DNA of 64,000 bases, taken from assembly GCF_016595465.1 (NCBI RefSeq), contig NZ_JAENIK010000011.1, positions 806,001-870,000 of the forward strand. The letters run 5' to 3'. Below, piece by piece: positions 19,411 through 28,558 of the stretch (within the stretch, counting starts at the first letter, position 1; each line of letters starts with the position of its first letter). The notes below the pieces were generated by a model that saw only the letters and a list, made by a program, of their open reading frames with translations, was not told where the DNA came from and did no database searches. Both the position numbers and the translations under genes were made by a program. The DNA is from Luteolibacter yonseiensis. Lineage in GTDB: Bacteria > Verrucomicrobiota > Verrucomicrobiia > Verrucomicrobiales > Akkermansiaceae.

Positions 19411-20832
19411 TCAATTGACGTCTCCGAGCTCTTCGATATGGATGGTCGCATATCCGCGGTTGTTCCAATAAAACCAAGGAACATCGTTCATAAAAAAGGA
19501 GAGTTTCCCGCTCTTGGTCGCGATGAATTCCACTTGATTCCCTTCGAATGCCAGTATGGTCGAGGAATCCCGTTGGACGGTGCACAAGAGTTGCATGTAG
19601 CGGTGGATCTTCGAACGCTTGAGCCAGCCCAGGAGGCTTTGGATGCGCGAGACTCTGGTGATTCCACTCGGGTCCGGGACAGGGATGCCAGCGTCCCACA
19701 CTCCCTCGAAACGGTTTACCAACAGGCGATATCTTTTGCCCGCGACCACATCGATGCCGGAGTCATTCCAATAAAGATCGGCTCTCACGAGCACGTTGTC
19801 ATCGAACAATTTGCGGACATGCCTGACGGATTCGTGAAGATTGTTTCCGGGGTCTCGGACAAATCCATCCGGGTTGCCCATCACCCGGTCCGCCCACTTG
19901 AAAAAGCCCTTCCATTCCTCATGCCTCTCATACTGCGGCAAGGCGAGTTGTGTATAATTGGCGGACATCAGATTGTCCGGCAGTGTTTCCAGATCGATGC
20001 CCAGAAATTCCTGCCAGTTGGGAATGACCGCCAGGCCGTGCGAGAAGGCCGCGGAAACCATCCACTCCAATGTGATGTTGGAGAGTCCCGTCTCCCGATA
20101 GCCGCCTCCGATGTCGGAATGCACCCCGCAAAACCACTTTTCAACCACATTGTGCCCCTCTTCGGGTGTTCCGTGGAGGACGGGTTGAAATTTGCTTCTA
20201 CGCTCGTCAAGCGCGACCGCATGATAGGCATTCGCGACCTTTTTGTCGAATCTGGTGTCGTGGAAATCCCACTCCCATCCCAAGGTTTTCGCGAGAGAAT
20301 GCCTCATGAGAGGCAGGCCCAGCGTTCCGACGGTATCCCAGACGCCGATGAAGTGAACCGAGGCGGGATGACTGAATTGATTGCGGAAAACTTTGGATTT
20401 GATGGATTTGGATTTATCGGGCGTGTTCTTCTCCCGATATAAGGCGACGGCATCCGCGATCTTGGATGGATCGCGAACGATGCCGCTGTTGCAGATGAGT
20501 CCGGCGAGGCTTCGAACGGTGTATGCTCCGCGGCTGAAACCGAAAAGGAAGATTTCGTCGTCCGGGTTGTAGACGTCACAGAGGAATTTGTAGGCCAGGC
20601 TGATGTTCCGGCTCAGCCCCCACCCGAAGGCTCCTCCGGTCACCTCCTCTCCTTGGACCGAACCGACGCCCTCGACATAGAGGACAATTTGTTCCAGGCC
20701 GGCATCGTCCTTCCGAGCGACAATGGCGGCTACTTTGGAAACGTTTGTTGAAGTCAGTTTGCCGGTTTCTTCCTCGGCCAACTCGGCTTTGTTCCAAGTG
20801 CCGTCCGCGCAGATGACGATCCTTTTCTTCAT
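19411..20832 (-). CDS. DUF2235 alpha/beta hydrolase (Tle1-like phospholipase fold)
   Basis: 473 residues. The N-terminus KRIVICADGTWN and the nucleophile elbow GFSRGAY (Ser ~100) identify the DUF2235 family, which includes type VI secretion phospholipase effectors of the Tle1 group. A likely catalytic Asp is in FIGVWDTVG, and the segment VEKWFCGVHSDIGGGY is typical of the family. No signal peptide is seen. It is the second gene of a minus-strand pair with the membrane protein at 20860-22659 (27 bases apart). No T6SS gene is nearby, so an antibacterial effector role is not supported by context. Lipid ester hydrolysis is a family-based inference. Confidence 0.82.
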   Translation of the reverse strand: MKKRIVICADGTWNKAELAEEETGKLTSTNVSKVAAIVARKDDAGLEQIVLYVEGVGSVQGEEVTGGAFGWGLSRNISLAYKFLCDVYNPDDEIFLFGFSRGAYTVRSLAGLICNSGIVRDPSKIADAVALYREKNTPDKSKSIKSKVFRNQFSHPASVHFIGVWDTVGTLGLPLMRHSLAKTLGWEWDFHDTRFDKKVANAYHAVALDERRSKFQPVLHGTPEEGHNVVEKWFCGVHSDIGGGYRETGLSNITLEWMVSAAFSHGLAVIPNWQEFLGIDLETLPDNLMSANYTQLALPQYERHEEWKGFFKWADRVMGNPDGFVRDPGNNLHESVRHVRKLFDDNVLVRADLYWNDSGIDVVAGKRYRLLVNRFEGVWDAGIPVPDPSGITRVSRIQSLLGWLKRSKIHRYMQLLCTVQRDSSTILAFEGNQVEFIATKSGKLSFFMNDVPWFYWNNRGYATIHIEELGDVN

Positions 20833-20859
20833 ACTGATGGTGGGAGGTGTCGTAGTCCC

Positions 20860-22659
20860 TCAGTTTGGAACGATCCAGATTTCGAAATGGTTCTCCGGTT
20901 TGCCGAATTCAAGGTATTCACTTAAAGTGGTGAGTTCGCGCTTCAAGCGCATGCGCTGTGAAATCGAGTTCAATTTGGGAGCTTGGTCCACATCAACCTT
21001 TTCCTGCTTTTCAAGTTTTGAGATCTCGTTATTGAGACGCTCGACCCTATTGGAGGAGACCGGATCCGAAGTGGAAAGATCACGGACCCGGGTCCGCAAC
21101 CGTTCCAATGCTTCCTGGCGTTCGGGTTGATTCATCCGGCCGTCGCTATAAAGATCGAAGTTGGTGAATGTCATGTCGCAGAATTGTTTGAGATCTTCGT
21201 CCAGGGCCTTTTTGGACGTGTCTTTTGGCGGAATATATAGCTCCGTCACTTCGAGAATCTTGAGGATGTTCGAGCGGTAGTCGGCGTCGCCCCGTGCGAA
21301 TATGCAGAGGCTCATGCCCGGATCTTTCCCGTCGATGCCAAACGGTATGAATTTGGGATCGGGGATGATGAAGCGCCTGGTGGTCCGCAGGAGCTCCGCC
21401 GTTTTCCAGGCTTTCTCCGCCGTGGCTTCTTCGTCGCCGGTGTAGAGGATTTCGCAGTGGGGTGGCAATTCGTTCAGCTCGTCAAAGTCGCGGAGGCGGA
21501 ACTGTTGCTTCATCGCTTCGATATCACCATCGAAACCGGCGTCGAGGGCTGTTCTGGGCAGGTCGGCTTTTCGCGGGTATCGTTCTTCGCGGAGAATGTC
21601 GAGATAGGTCTTGTAGGGGACAAGGCCCCTCAGATCCTCGTTTCCGAACAGGCATTTTTGCAGGTAGCTGTCAAATGATTGGAGTGTGGTGTTTCCGTCG
21701 ACGAATTTTGCGAGGATGTCGTTCCAGCGGTCCTGATTCCGCAAATAACGCGGTGGCGGGAAGACAGCGGTAAATGATTTGGTCTTCCATTCGGGCGAAT
21801 CGGCGTCATCGGAATCGGATGGTGGTAGCGCGGAGGACTCCTTGAATACATAACGAGCCATGGCGAGGGAGATCTCCCGGTCGCTGTTGATGAGGTCCTC
21901 CGCTTGTGACAACAAGGCTTTGAAATCGGGCGATCGGGTGTGACCAGCGACCAGTTCCCGATAATCCATGCGGTCCTGATGTTTCTGTTCGCGGACCAAT
22001 TCCGCCGTGCGGCTGCTGTAGCGGTTTACGGCATAACAGTAGAATCCCAACAGAAAGAGGACGGCGAGGCCGGCGAATACCGCTGATCTGGAGACCACCA
22101 TCATCCATTTTTCCGTCAGCTCCTCGGAGTTGAACAGAATGACCAGCAGACAAAAGCAACCTCCGGCTACCAGGAACAGCCACCACTGGTTGAGCGACAA
22201 TCGGGCGAGGTAGATGAAGGCTTCCCCGGCAAATATGACGGCGGCGGCGCAAAAGAAAATGGCTGCTCCCGTGCCAATCCTGCGGATCCAGGCGGGAACG
22301 GCTTCGCGGCGACCCTTCAGGCGCATGCCCAGTCCTATGATTGTGCCTGAGATGAAGATTGGCAATGGATTGGATAAAGCCGCATGTGTGTATCTTCCTA
22401 TCGAGCGGAGGAGGCCGGGATGCAGAAGCGACGCCCATGACTGTATCCAGAAGACAATGCCGAAGCTTTTGTCCAGTGGCGGATCTGACACTGCTGTGTG
22501 ACCGGCGTGCCCGCTGATGTAGGCGGACTCGGCATCCAGTTTGGTCAGTGTCGTATGGAACAGACCGTAGAGGCCGAGAGCGACGATCAGCATCCCGAAT
22601 AAGAGGAAAATGGTCCGTGGGCGAGGGAGCATGATCTGAGGGGACGGAAAGTTCTCCAA
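20860..22659 (-). CDS. Unrecognised membrane protein, first gene of the DUF2235 pair
   Basis: 599 residues from 22659; an in-frame ATG at 22632 is an alternative. I do not recognise a family. The first third has about five hydrophobic helices: residues ~16-35, ~90-110, ~128-150, ~158-178 and ~193-213. The remaining ~380 residues are soluble and charged, and the last ~100 are rich in E/K/L heptad-like sequence (ERLNNEISKLEKQEKVDVDQ), suggesting a coiled coil. It is directly upstream of the DUF2235 gene and probably co-transcribed. It may be a membrane anchor or partner for that hydrolase. Confidence 0.7.
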   Translation of the reverse strand: MENFPSPQIMLPRPRTIFLLFGMLIVALGLYGLFHTTLTKLDAESAYISGHAGHTAVSDPPLDKSFGIVFWIQSWASLLHPGLLRSIGRYTHAALSNPLPIFISGTIIGLGMRLKGRREAVPAWIRRIGTGAAIFFCAAAVIFAGEAFIYLARLSLNQWWLFLVAGGCFCLLVILFNSEELTEKWMMVVSRSAVFAGLAVLFLLGFYCYAVNRYSSRTAELVREQKHQDRMDYRELVAGHTRSPDFKALLSQAEDLINSDREISLAMARYVFKESSALPPSDSDDADSPEWKTKSFTAVFPPPRYLRNQDRWNDILAKFVDGNTTLQSFDSYLQKCLFGNEDLRGLVPYKTYLDILREERYPRKADLPRTALDAGFDGDIEAMKQQFRLRDFDELNELPPHCEILYTGDEEATAEKAWKTAELLRTTRRFIIPDPKFIPFGIDGKDPGMSLCIFARGDADYRSNILKILEVTELYIPPKDTSKKALDEDLKQFCDMTFTNFDLYSDGRMNQPERQEALERLRTRVRDLSTSDPVSSNRVERLNNEISKLEKQEKVDVDQAPKLNSISQRMRLKRELTTLSEYLEFGKPENHFEIWIVPN

Positions 22660-23045
22660 GTAGATTTACTTGGATAGCGGCCAGACTGATGAAATCATCC
22701 GGGAAGTCAAGATTGGTCTGATAGAACAAGCGGATGACGTGACAGGTAACGGGATGATTCGCAGCTCTGGACGGCATCGTGGCGAATATGTCAATCCGCC
22801 GCCGGTAGCTTCATATGAGGGTTGGGCCCTCGTGGTCATCGGTTCAAAGCGGAGATGGTTCATAACTCTTGATCATCTATCGATCCGTCATTGTTGGAAG
22901 TTCCGGATAAATAGTAATAATACGTAAAAATGGCTGGCATTACTAACAAGTCCTGATAGAGAGAAAATCAGTTTTGAGCTGATTACATCCGGGGTGATGG
23001 TGTTATCTGGACCGGTCGGGCTCGAATGATTTAATATCTCCTCGT
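22660..23045. promoter_or_regulatory. Divergent AT-richer promoter region of module A
   Basis: 386 bases between the minus-strand membrane-protein gene and the plus-strand haem-protein gene. It is visibly more AT-rich than its surroundings, especially at 22900-22990. A short inverted repeat atcag-N7-ctgat lies near 22967-22983. No convincing coding frame is seen; an 85-codon frame at 22670-22927 shows no protein character. It should contain both divergent promoters. Confidence 0.45.
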
Positions 23046-24500
23046 ATGACACTCATGACATTGATATTCCGGTCGGATGGGGCAGGGAGGTTCCGGCGGC
23101 GCGTTTCGTCCTGCGGTGCCTGTCTTGCCGCGTTACTGTCGACCTTTCTGTTCGTTCCCGCGAACGGCCAGCCCGTGCAACTGGACGTGAACGACGTGTC
23201 TTTCCTGTGGCCAGTACCGACCTCGCCGGAGGACGTCGACCAGCTCATATCGATGGATCATCCCTGTTCGGATGGGAACATCTGGCCCGATGACCTGTTC
23301 AAACAAGTCATCGAGACCGCCGGCGCCCGTGAAGTGGAAGCCATGGTGAACGGAACATCCAGAAAGTTCGCGATCACATTCGAAGAGGAGTTGACGAAGG
23401 TTCATACTTGGAAAATCGCGGGAATACGGATCAACCCCGCATCGGCCGGGACCTCTCCCCAAGTCTTGGAAAAGATTGGCCAGATTCCCGGTATCCGCCT
23501 GATCGCGCAACCAGTCACTGTGAAAGATGGCAGGGTGGTGGTGCACGATTATGCCGCCCATGTGGTGTTCAATTTCCTCAAGCCGGATGCCCGGGGAAAA
23601 ATACAGCCTCCCTTCCAAGCGGATGATGCCGCATTGGATGCGATTGTCGCAGATCTGAAGGAGATCCGTGATCTCGTTTCAGCGGGTGCGGCCACACGAG
23701 GGGTTCCGCTGGATGTCCATCCTGGTTTTGTGAAAAAAATTCCGGGCTTCCAGAGCAGGTTGCAGGCGTTCCTGATGAAGCATCTGAACCGCAGGCGGTT
23801 CCAGGTGGTCTCGTTCATGGGAATCAAACCTCCGGAACCGTGGATATTCTTTTCCGTCGCGAGAGCTCCTGACACGGCGTTCGGGCCACGTGCGGTGGGT
23901 GGCTTCGCTCCTCCATTGCAGGAGGGCGGAGCCGCGCCTGTCCTGGCGCAGATGTTCATCGCGCTTCCGGGGGCCGACCATAAGGTTGTGCCCGCGCCCT
24001 CGGCGGATCCCGCCACCGGCTTCGGCATAAGCACCGCGCTGTTGTTCGAGAAGGGGATTGAAGCAAAGTTGGGTCATCCTCTCTTCGCACAAGGTTCCGC
24101 CGGACCCTTTTCTGAAGCAAGAATCCGGGACGTGCCGGATATCATCGCCAATCCCCGGTTCCAGAATACGATCACAACGGACTGTGTCAGTTGCCATACG
24201 GACTTCAGCAGGAAGGTTGAGCTTGGGATTGACGATCCGTCCGGCCGATTCGCTTTCAAACGGCCGGACGGCATCTCGGGCGTCAATGATAAACTCCTGC
24301 CGGGACGATCCGGGAAAAGTCCACCGGGGTTGCCCTCTTGGAATGTGAGGAATTTCGGATGGTTCCCGGACTTCTTCGACGGCGGAAAAACCTTGCCAAC
24401 GATTTCGCGGCGGGCCGCCAACGAAGCGGCGGAGTCGGCCGAATTCATCAACAAGTGGATCGCCAGCCGGCCGGCGGTTCCGGCAGAAGGGAATGATTGA
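23046..24500 (+). CDS. Secreted single-CXXCH haem protein, paralogue A
   Basis: 484 residues with an N-terminal signal (hydrophobic core CLAALLSTFLFVPA, cleavage near NGQ). One c-type haem motif, DCVSCH, is at residues ~379-384. I do not recognise a named family. It is clearly homologous to the protein at 28559-29926. Shared features are an N-terminal D-V-N-D-V-S-x-L-x-P-x-P-x-x-P segment, TWKIAG/VWKIAG, EPWIF near residue 260, the TDCVSCHT haem site and the C-terminal WNVRNFGW...SRRAxNExAESAEFIN. The large non-haem part may be a substrate- or partner-binding domain. It sits 47 bases upstream of the haem oxygenase gene and is probably co-transcribed with it, so a redox-partner role is a reasonable inference. 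Confidence 0.8.
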   Translation: MTLMTLIFRSDGAGRFRRRVSSCGACLAALLSTFLFVPANGQPVQLDVNDVSFLWPVPTSPEDVDQLISMDHPCSDGNIWPDDLFKQVIETAGAREVEAMVNGTSRKFAITFEEELTKVHTWKIAGIRINPASAGTSPQVLEKIGQIPGIRLIAQPVTVKDGRVVVHDYAAHVVFNFLKPDARGKIQPPFQADDAALDAIVADLKEIRDLVSAGAATRGVPLDVHPGFVKKIPGFQSRLQAFLMKHLNRRRFQVVSFMGIKPPEPWIFFSVARAPDTAFGPRAVGGFAPPLQEGGAAPVLAQMFIALPGADHKVVPAPSADPATGFGISTALLFEKGIEAKLGHPLFAQGSAGPFSEARIRDVPDIIANPRFQNTITTDCVSCHTDFSRKVELGIDDPSGRFAFKRPDGISGVNDKLLPGRSGKSPPGLPSWNVRNFGWFPDFFDGGKTLPTISRRAANEAAESAEFINKWIASRPAVPAEGND

Positions 24501-24547
24501 CGTCCAGAGCTGGCCAGAGTCTCGGAGCCGAGCAACCGGAGATGACC

Positions 24548-26476
24548 ATGAGCGATAGCCGATATACGAAAAGGAAGGGATTCGGGGAGCGGATCATCGA
24601 CGGAGCAACCGTGGCGATCTTTCGCCGCATCAACCGTTGGGTGGAATGGCACAGGCTTCCCGGACTGCTCGGCGTGGCGAACCTGATTTCGTTCCGCATC
24701 GAACTCAGGGCACATAACCTCCATGATACGGACGGTGACCTCACCCAGCCCAAGAAGGAATGTCCCTTCCATCCCGGTCCCAACACAACCAAGATGCGGA
24801 CAACCGGCGGGACGCAGAATGACATGCGCTTCCCGGCGATGGGATGCCGCCATTCACGACTGGGGCGCAACATGTTGCCTCTGTCGCCGGTGCAGGTTGG
24901 ATCGGATCTGCTTGAGCCCAACCCGTTGTTGGTGAGCAAGGAGCTCCTTGCCCGCAAGGAGTTCGTTCCGGCGACTTCCCTCAATCTTCTTGCGGCCGCC
25001 TGGATACAGTTCCAGGTTCATGATTGGTTCAATCATGAGAGGGAAGCCCCGGGGGGAGGCGACCCCATACTGGTCCCGAGGGAAGGAGATTGGGAAAGTC
25101 CGACAATGCTCCTCCGCCGGACCCGTCCGGATCCCACCAATTCAGATCCCCTGAATGCCAGGTTTCCGGCATTCCGCAACGATGATCCCCAATGGTGGGA
25201 TGCCTCCCAGATTTATGGAGAAACGGACGAGGAGATCCGGGCCTTGAGGTTTGATCCTGACACGGGCGAGTTATGTCGCAATGGAAGGCTTTACATCAAT
25301 GCCGCGGGCTTTCTGCCGGTCGTGACGGCCGAGCCGGGGGCTCCCCCTGCACCATTGAGCGGTACTACCATGAGCGGGTTCACGGACAATTGGTGGCTGG
25401 GACTTGAGATTCTGCACACCCTTTTCGCAAAGGAACACAATGAGATCTGCGATTTGTTGGCAACGGCTGAACCTCATCTGGGGCAACAGGAGATCTTTGA
25501 AAGGGCGCGGCTCATCAATTGTGCGGTCATGGCCAAGATCCACACGGTCGAATGGACTCCGGGGATCCTCGCCCATCCAGCAATCAAGACCGCATTGGAC
25601 GCCAACTGGATGGGCCTGGTCGGGCATTGGTTCGGTGAGGGCTTGGCCCGCAAGATAGCGGGATTTCTTCCCGACGGGGTGATCAAGGATGTTTTCACAG
25701 GCGTCCCCCTGTCCGAGACCGACCATCACGGCGCGCCCTATGCCCTGACTGAAGAATTTTCTTCGGTCTATCGGCTCCACCCTTTGATTCCGGACGAAGT
25801 CGAAATTCGGAACCACAGGAACGGGCGGGTGCTCGGAAACTATGGGATGACGGAGATCGCCTTTGGCGAGGCGCGGAGGCCCTTCCGTGACGGCGCTTCC
25901 ATGAGCGACGCGATTTATAGTTTCGGCACTTCGCATCCTGGAGCGATCACCATCAACAACTATCCGGGCTTCTTGCGCGCCTTGGAACTTCCTCCGGACG
26001 CCGAGGGCGCGATCGAGAAGCTGGACCTGGCGGCTGTCGACATCCTGCGGGATCGCGAGAGAGGTGTTCCGCGTTACAATGAGTTCCGGCGCCAGCTGCG
26101 GATGAAACCGATTGAAAGCTGGGATGAGCTCTCAGGAGGTAGGCCGGCCCTTGCTGCCAAGCTCCAAACGATCTACGGCGAGCTGGACAAGGTTGATACG
26201 ATGGTGGGAATGTTTTGCGAACCACTGCCAAAGGGCTTCGGGTTCAGCGATACGGCATTCCGCATCTTCATCTTGATGGCTTCGAGGCGGCTGAAAAGCG
26301 ACCGGTTTTTCACCACCGATTATCGTGAGGAAATCTACACCGGGACGGGGTTGGAATGGATACGGAAAACCGGTATGAAGGAGGTGATCCTCCGCCATCA
26401 TCCTGAGCTCGCGCCCGCCTTCGAGGGAGTCGGGAATCCCTTTGCTCCATGGAAGTCATCGGGATCGGAGTCCTGA
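24548..26476 (+). CDS. Animal-haem-peroxidase superfamily protein, alpha-dioxygenase/COX-like
   Basis: 642 residues from ATG 24548, chosen because GGAG at 24538-24541 lies six bases upstream; ATG 24542 and TTG 24497 are alternatives. The N-terminus (WHRLPGLLGVANLISFRIEL, then NLHDT) resembles the fatty-acid alpha-dioxygenase (PIOX) branch. Distal His ~158 is in QVHDWFNHE. WWDASQIYG and ILHTLFAKEHNEI are family motifs. Tyr ~408 and proximal His ~411 occur as EFSSVYRLHPL, aligning with the Tyr-x-x-His of cyclooxygenases and alpha-DOX, where that Tyr forms the catalytic radical. This supports fatty-acid oxygenation rather than only peroxidase activity, though the substrate is unproven. No signal peptide is visible, in contrast to its secreted upstream partner. 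Confidence 0.85.
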   Translation: MSDSRYTKRKGFGERIIDGATVAIFRRINRWVEWHRLPGLLGVANLISFRIELRAHNLHDTDGDLTQPKKECPFHPGPNTTKMRTTGGTQNDMRFPAMGCRHSRLGRNMLPLSPVQVGSDLLEPNPLLVSKELLARKEFVPATSLNLLAAAWIQFQVHDWFNHEREAPGGGDPILVPREGDWESPTMLLRRTRPDPTNSDPLNARFPAFRNDDPQWWDASQIYGETDEEIRALRFDPDTGELCRNGRLYINAAGFLPVVTAEPGAPPAPLSGTTMSGFTDNWWLGLEILHTLFAKEHNEICDLLATAEPHLGQQEIFERARLINCAVMAKIHTVEWTPGILAHPAIKTALDANWMGLVGHWFGEGLARKIAGFLPDGVIKDVFTGVPLSETDHHGAPYALTEEFSSVYRLHPLIPDEVEIRNHRNGRVLGNYGMTEIAFGEARRPFRDGASMSDAIYSFGTSHPGAITINNYPGFLRALELPPDAEGAIEKLDLAAVDILRDRERGVPRYNEFRRQLRMKPIESWDELSGGRPALAAKLQTIYGELDKVDTMVGMFCEPLPKGFGFSDTAFRIFILMASRRLKSDRFFTTDYREEIYTGTGLEWIRKTGMKEVILRHHPELAPAFEGVGNPFAPWKSSGSES

Positions 26477-26659
26477 AGGACCTGCGGTCCGTCAGGCGGT
26501 CTTACAGTGCGGCGATTGGCAGGCTATCTGTCGACCGCTTTGTCCTGCTTCGGCAAAAGGACCCGGAGAGGGGAGGATATCAGCAGATCGGGAAACCGTC
26601 GGAAGCAGCCGTCCCTCTTCCGCTTGGCCCGATTTCGGAACGTTGGAATGCGGGAGTTC

Positions 26660-28066
26660 TTATTCAGTCGGAATGTCATAGATCTGGCGCTGGATCTGAA
26701 GTTTGGGCTTGGGCGTGGTGACCTGCGCCCGGACCGACGGCCGGGCCATGCCGTCGAGGGCGGAAACAAGCGCGACAAAGTTAGGCTGCCAGAGGCCCGA
26801 ATGGTCTGAAACAGCGAAGTCGGGAACGGTGAACCCCCAGTGAGGCGACTGGTAGCCATCTGGAGATATGTGTTTTGGAACCAGCCGGAACGCCTTGCCA
26901 CTCGCTTGGTCCGTGGATGTCTGCAGCCAAAGATCAAGTCCATCATTGGTCGCCCTGGCACCGTTCCTGAAGTTCTTCGAGACGATCTCTTTGAGAGGTT
27001 CGTCTCCCGTCCAGGGAATGCGGGGATAAGAGCGCGGTGAGCCGGTGAACTCAAAGTTAAGGAGATCGGCGTTATGCCCCATGGCCCGGTAGAGGGCATC
27101 GTTCTCCTTGCGGTTTGCCACGTGTCCGGAGCGATCGGGGAATGCAAGCACGTCGCGGTTGAACCGGAGGTATATTGGTAGCAGGGACCGCACAGGAAAG
27201 TCGGACTCGCTCGCGATGGTCACGAAGAGAGGAACATTGAGTCCACCCCGGCGATAGGTGATTTTGTGGGTCTGCATGAGCTCGTTGACCTGTCTCATCT
27301 CCTGCGAGTTGGTCGCGCTGTTGATCACCACGACCGTGTCGGCCAAGGGCGTGATCTCGGTGCCGTCCTCGCCAAGCGCCCGGCCGATTTCGCCTGCGAG
27401 ATGCTGGCTGGTCACCTGGGTCAGGATCTTGCCTCCGAACGAATGGCCCACCATGACGACGCTGCCGTTCGCATTGCGGCGGGCGGTTGCGGAAATCGAC
27501 CGCAAGGCCGTCAGCATGGTGGGTCCGCCGATGCGCTTCGCGGCGGCGTCACGGTCCCAAAGATCAATGCCGGTAGGATAGGGCCATGAGGTGCCGCGCC
27601 ATGCGACATACACGCCGTAGATCGGTGTGCCTGAGGAGCGGTCGAGCTCGGTCAGCATCTTCTTGAAGCTGGCCAGGTTGCCCTCGGTCTCGTTTCCCGG
27701 ACTGGCGTTGTTGTTCCATCCGTGGATGAACACCACCACCTTGAGCGGGCCGCTTGCCGATTTCTCCTTCAGATCCTTGAGGAGCATGATCAGTTGTGTG
27801 GTCCCGCCATCCTGATTGTTCATGCGCCACATTTCTCCCTGGTCGTCGAATTCCACATAGCCCAGGCTCACGGGGCGGCCTCCGCGGCCGCCCGGAATCG
27901 GATCCAACGTTTTGGCGAAGGCCGCGGATTCGTCGCTGGTTTTATTATCCATCCGATACGGCTTGTGAGCGAGTTTGCCCGTGATTGTCCGGGATACAAA
28001 GCATGATGTGACCATAGGGCAGACAAGAGCCACCAGCGCGACAAGTAAAAATCTTAATCCGGACAT
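26660..28066 (-). CDS. Alpha/beta-hydrolase (lipase-like) lipoprotein
   Basis: 468 residues with a lipoprotein signal: hydrophobic core LRFLLVALVALVCPM and lipobox ending VTSC at Cys22, so probably membrane-anchored outside the cytoplasm. VVFIHGWNNN (~111-120) fits an oxyanion-hole HG motif. The nucleophile elbow is GHSFGG with Ser ~209. The rest of the triad cannot be placed by eye. Closest by appearance are serine esterases/lipases. It diverges from the second haem-protein/oxygenase pair, mirroring how the DUF2235 hydrolase diverges from the first pair. The C-terminal third is not recognised. Confidence 0.8.
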   Translation of the reverse strand: MSGLRFLLVALVALVCPMVTSCFVSRTITGKLAHKPYRMDNKTSDESAAFAKTLDPIPGGRGGRPVSLGYVEFDDQGEMWRMNNQDGGTTQLIMLLKDLKEKSASGPLKVVVFIHGWNNNASPGNETEGNLASFKKMLTELDRSSGTPIYGVYVAWRGTSWPYPTGIDLWDRDAAAKRIGGPTMLTALRSISATARRNANGSVVMVGHSFGGKILTQVTSQHLAGEIGRALGEDGTEITPLADTVVVINSATNSQEMRQVNELMQTHKITYRRGGLNVPLFVTIASESDFPVRSLLPIYLRFNRDVLAFPDRSGHVANRKENDALYRAMGHNADLLNFEFTGSPRSYPRIPWTGDEPLKEIVSKNFRNGARATNDGLDLWLQTSTDQASGKAFRLVPKHISPDGYQSPHWGFTVPDFAVSDHSGLWQPNFVALVSALDGMARPSVRAQVTTPKPKLQIQRQIYDIPTE

Positions 28067-28558
28067 GCCGTGTGTTAGAATATATGACCTGACCGCGCAA
28101 TCCTAATCCGAGGGCCTTTCTTGTTTAGGGAATGTTGAAATTTCATTTGTGACGGGTGTTGTTCTGCCGGCTATTACGGGAACCGGCGCCTTCAACGTCC
28201 GGCGCTTCCCGCCACGTTCATGACCGGGTTCCTGGAAGCGGATCTGCTATATATAAATTGCCGCCTCACGTCTTTTCTTCTTTCCGTCACTGTGGTTTCC
28301 GTTAGGATGCCGCCAATCGTTATCTCCCGCTCCTCCATGGTGAACAAGAAACCGTCCAGATGAACCCCGGCGAGGACGAATCGGTATCGAGCCACCTCGT
28401 CCATCCCCTGGACGAAGACATTGTCTGCCAAGGCGGGTCACAAAGCCGTGCCGTCCGGCTTTTCCGGAGCGGGAAGGACAGCCGCCAGAATCTTTTCATC
28501 CGGAGAGCGGTTCATTGAACCGCTCCGATCATTGTCTCACGCAGCCAGCTTTAGTAAC
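28067..28558. promoter_or_regulatory. Divergent promoter region of module B with a doubtful small ORF
   Basis: 492 bases between the lipase-like lipoprotein gene and the second CXXCH gene. It must contain both promoters. An 80-codon frame on the minus strand (28192-28431, TTG start) has fairly normal codon use and encodes FVLAGVHLDGFLFTMEE and similar sequence. It has no recognisable family and could be a gene remnant. The AT-rich stretch tatatataaatt near 28249 could be promoter-like. Confidence 0.4.

Noticed and set aside
19411-22659. Type VI secretion effector/immunity pair
   Set aside because: DUF2235 alone suggests it, but there is no VgrG, PAAR, Hcp or T6SS gene, and the membrane protein is too long for a typical immunity protein.
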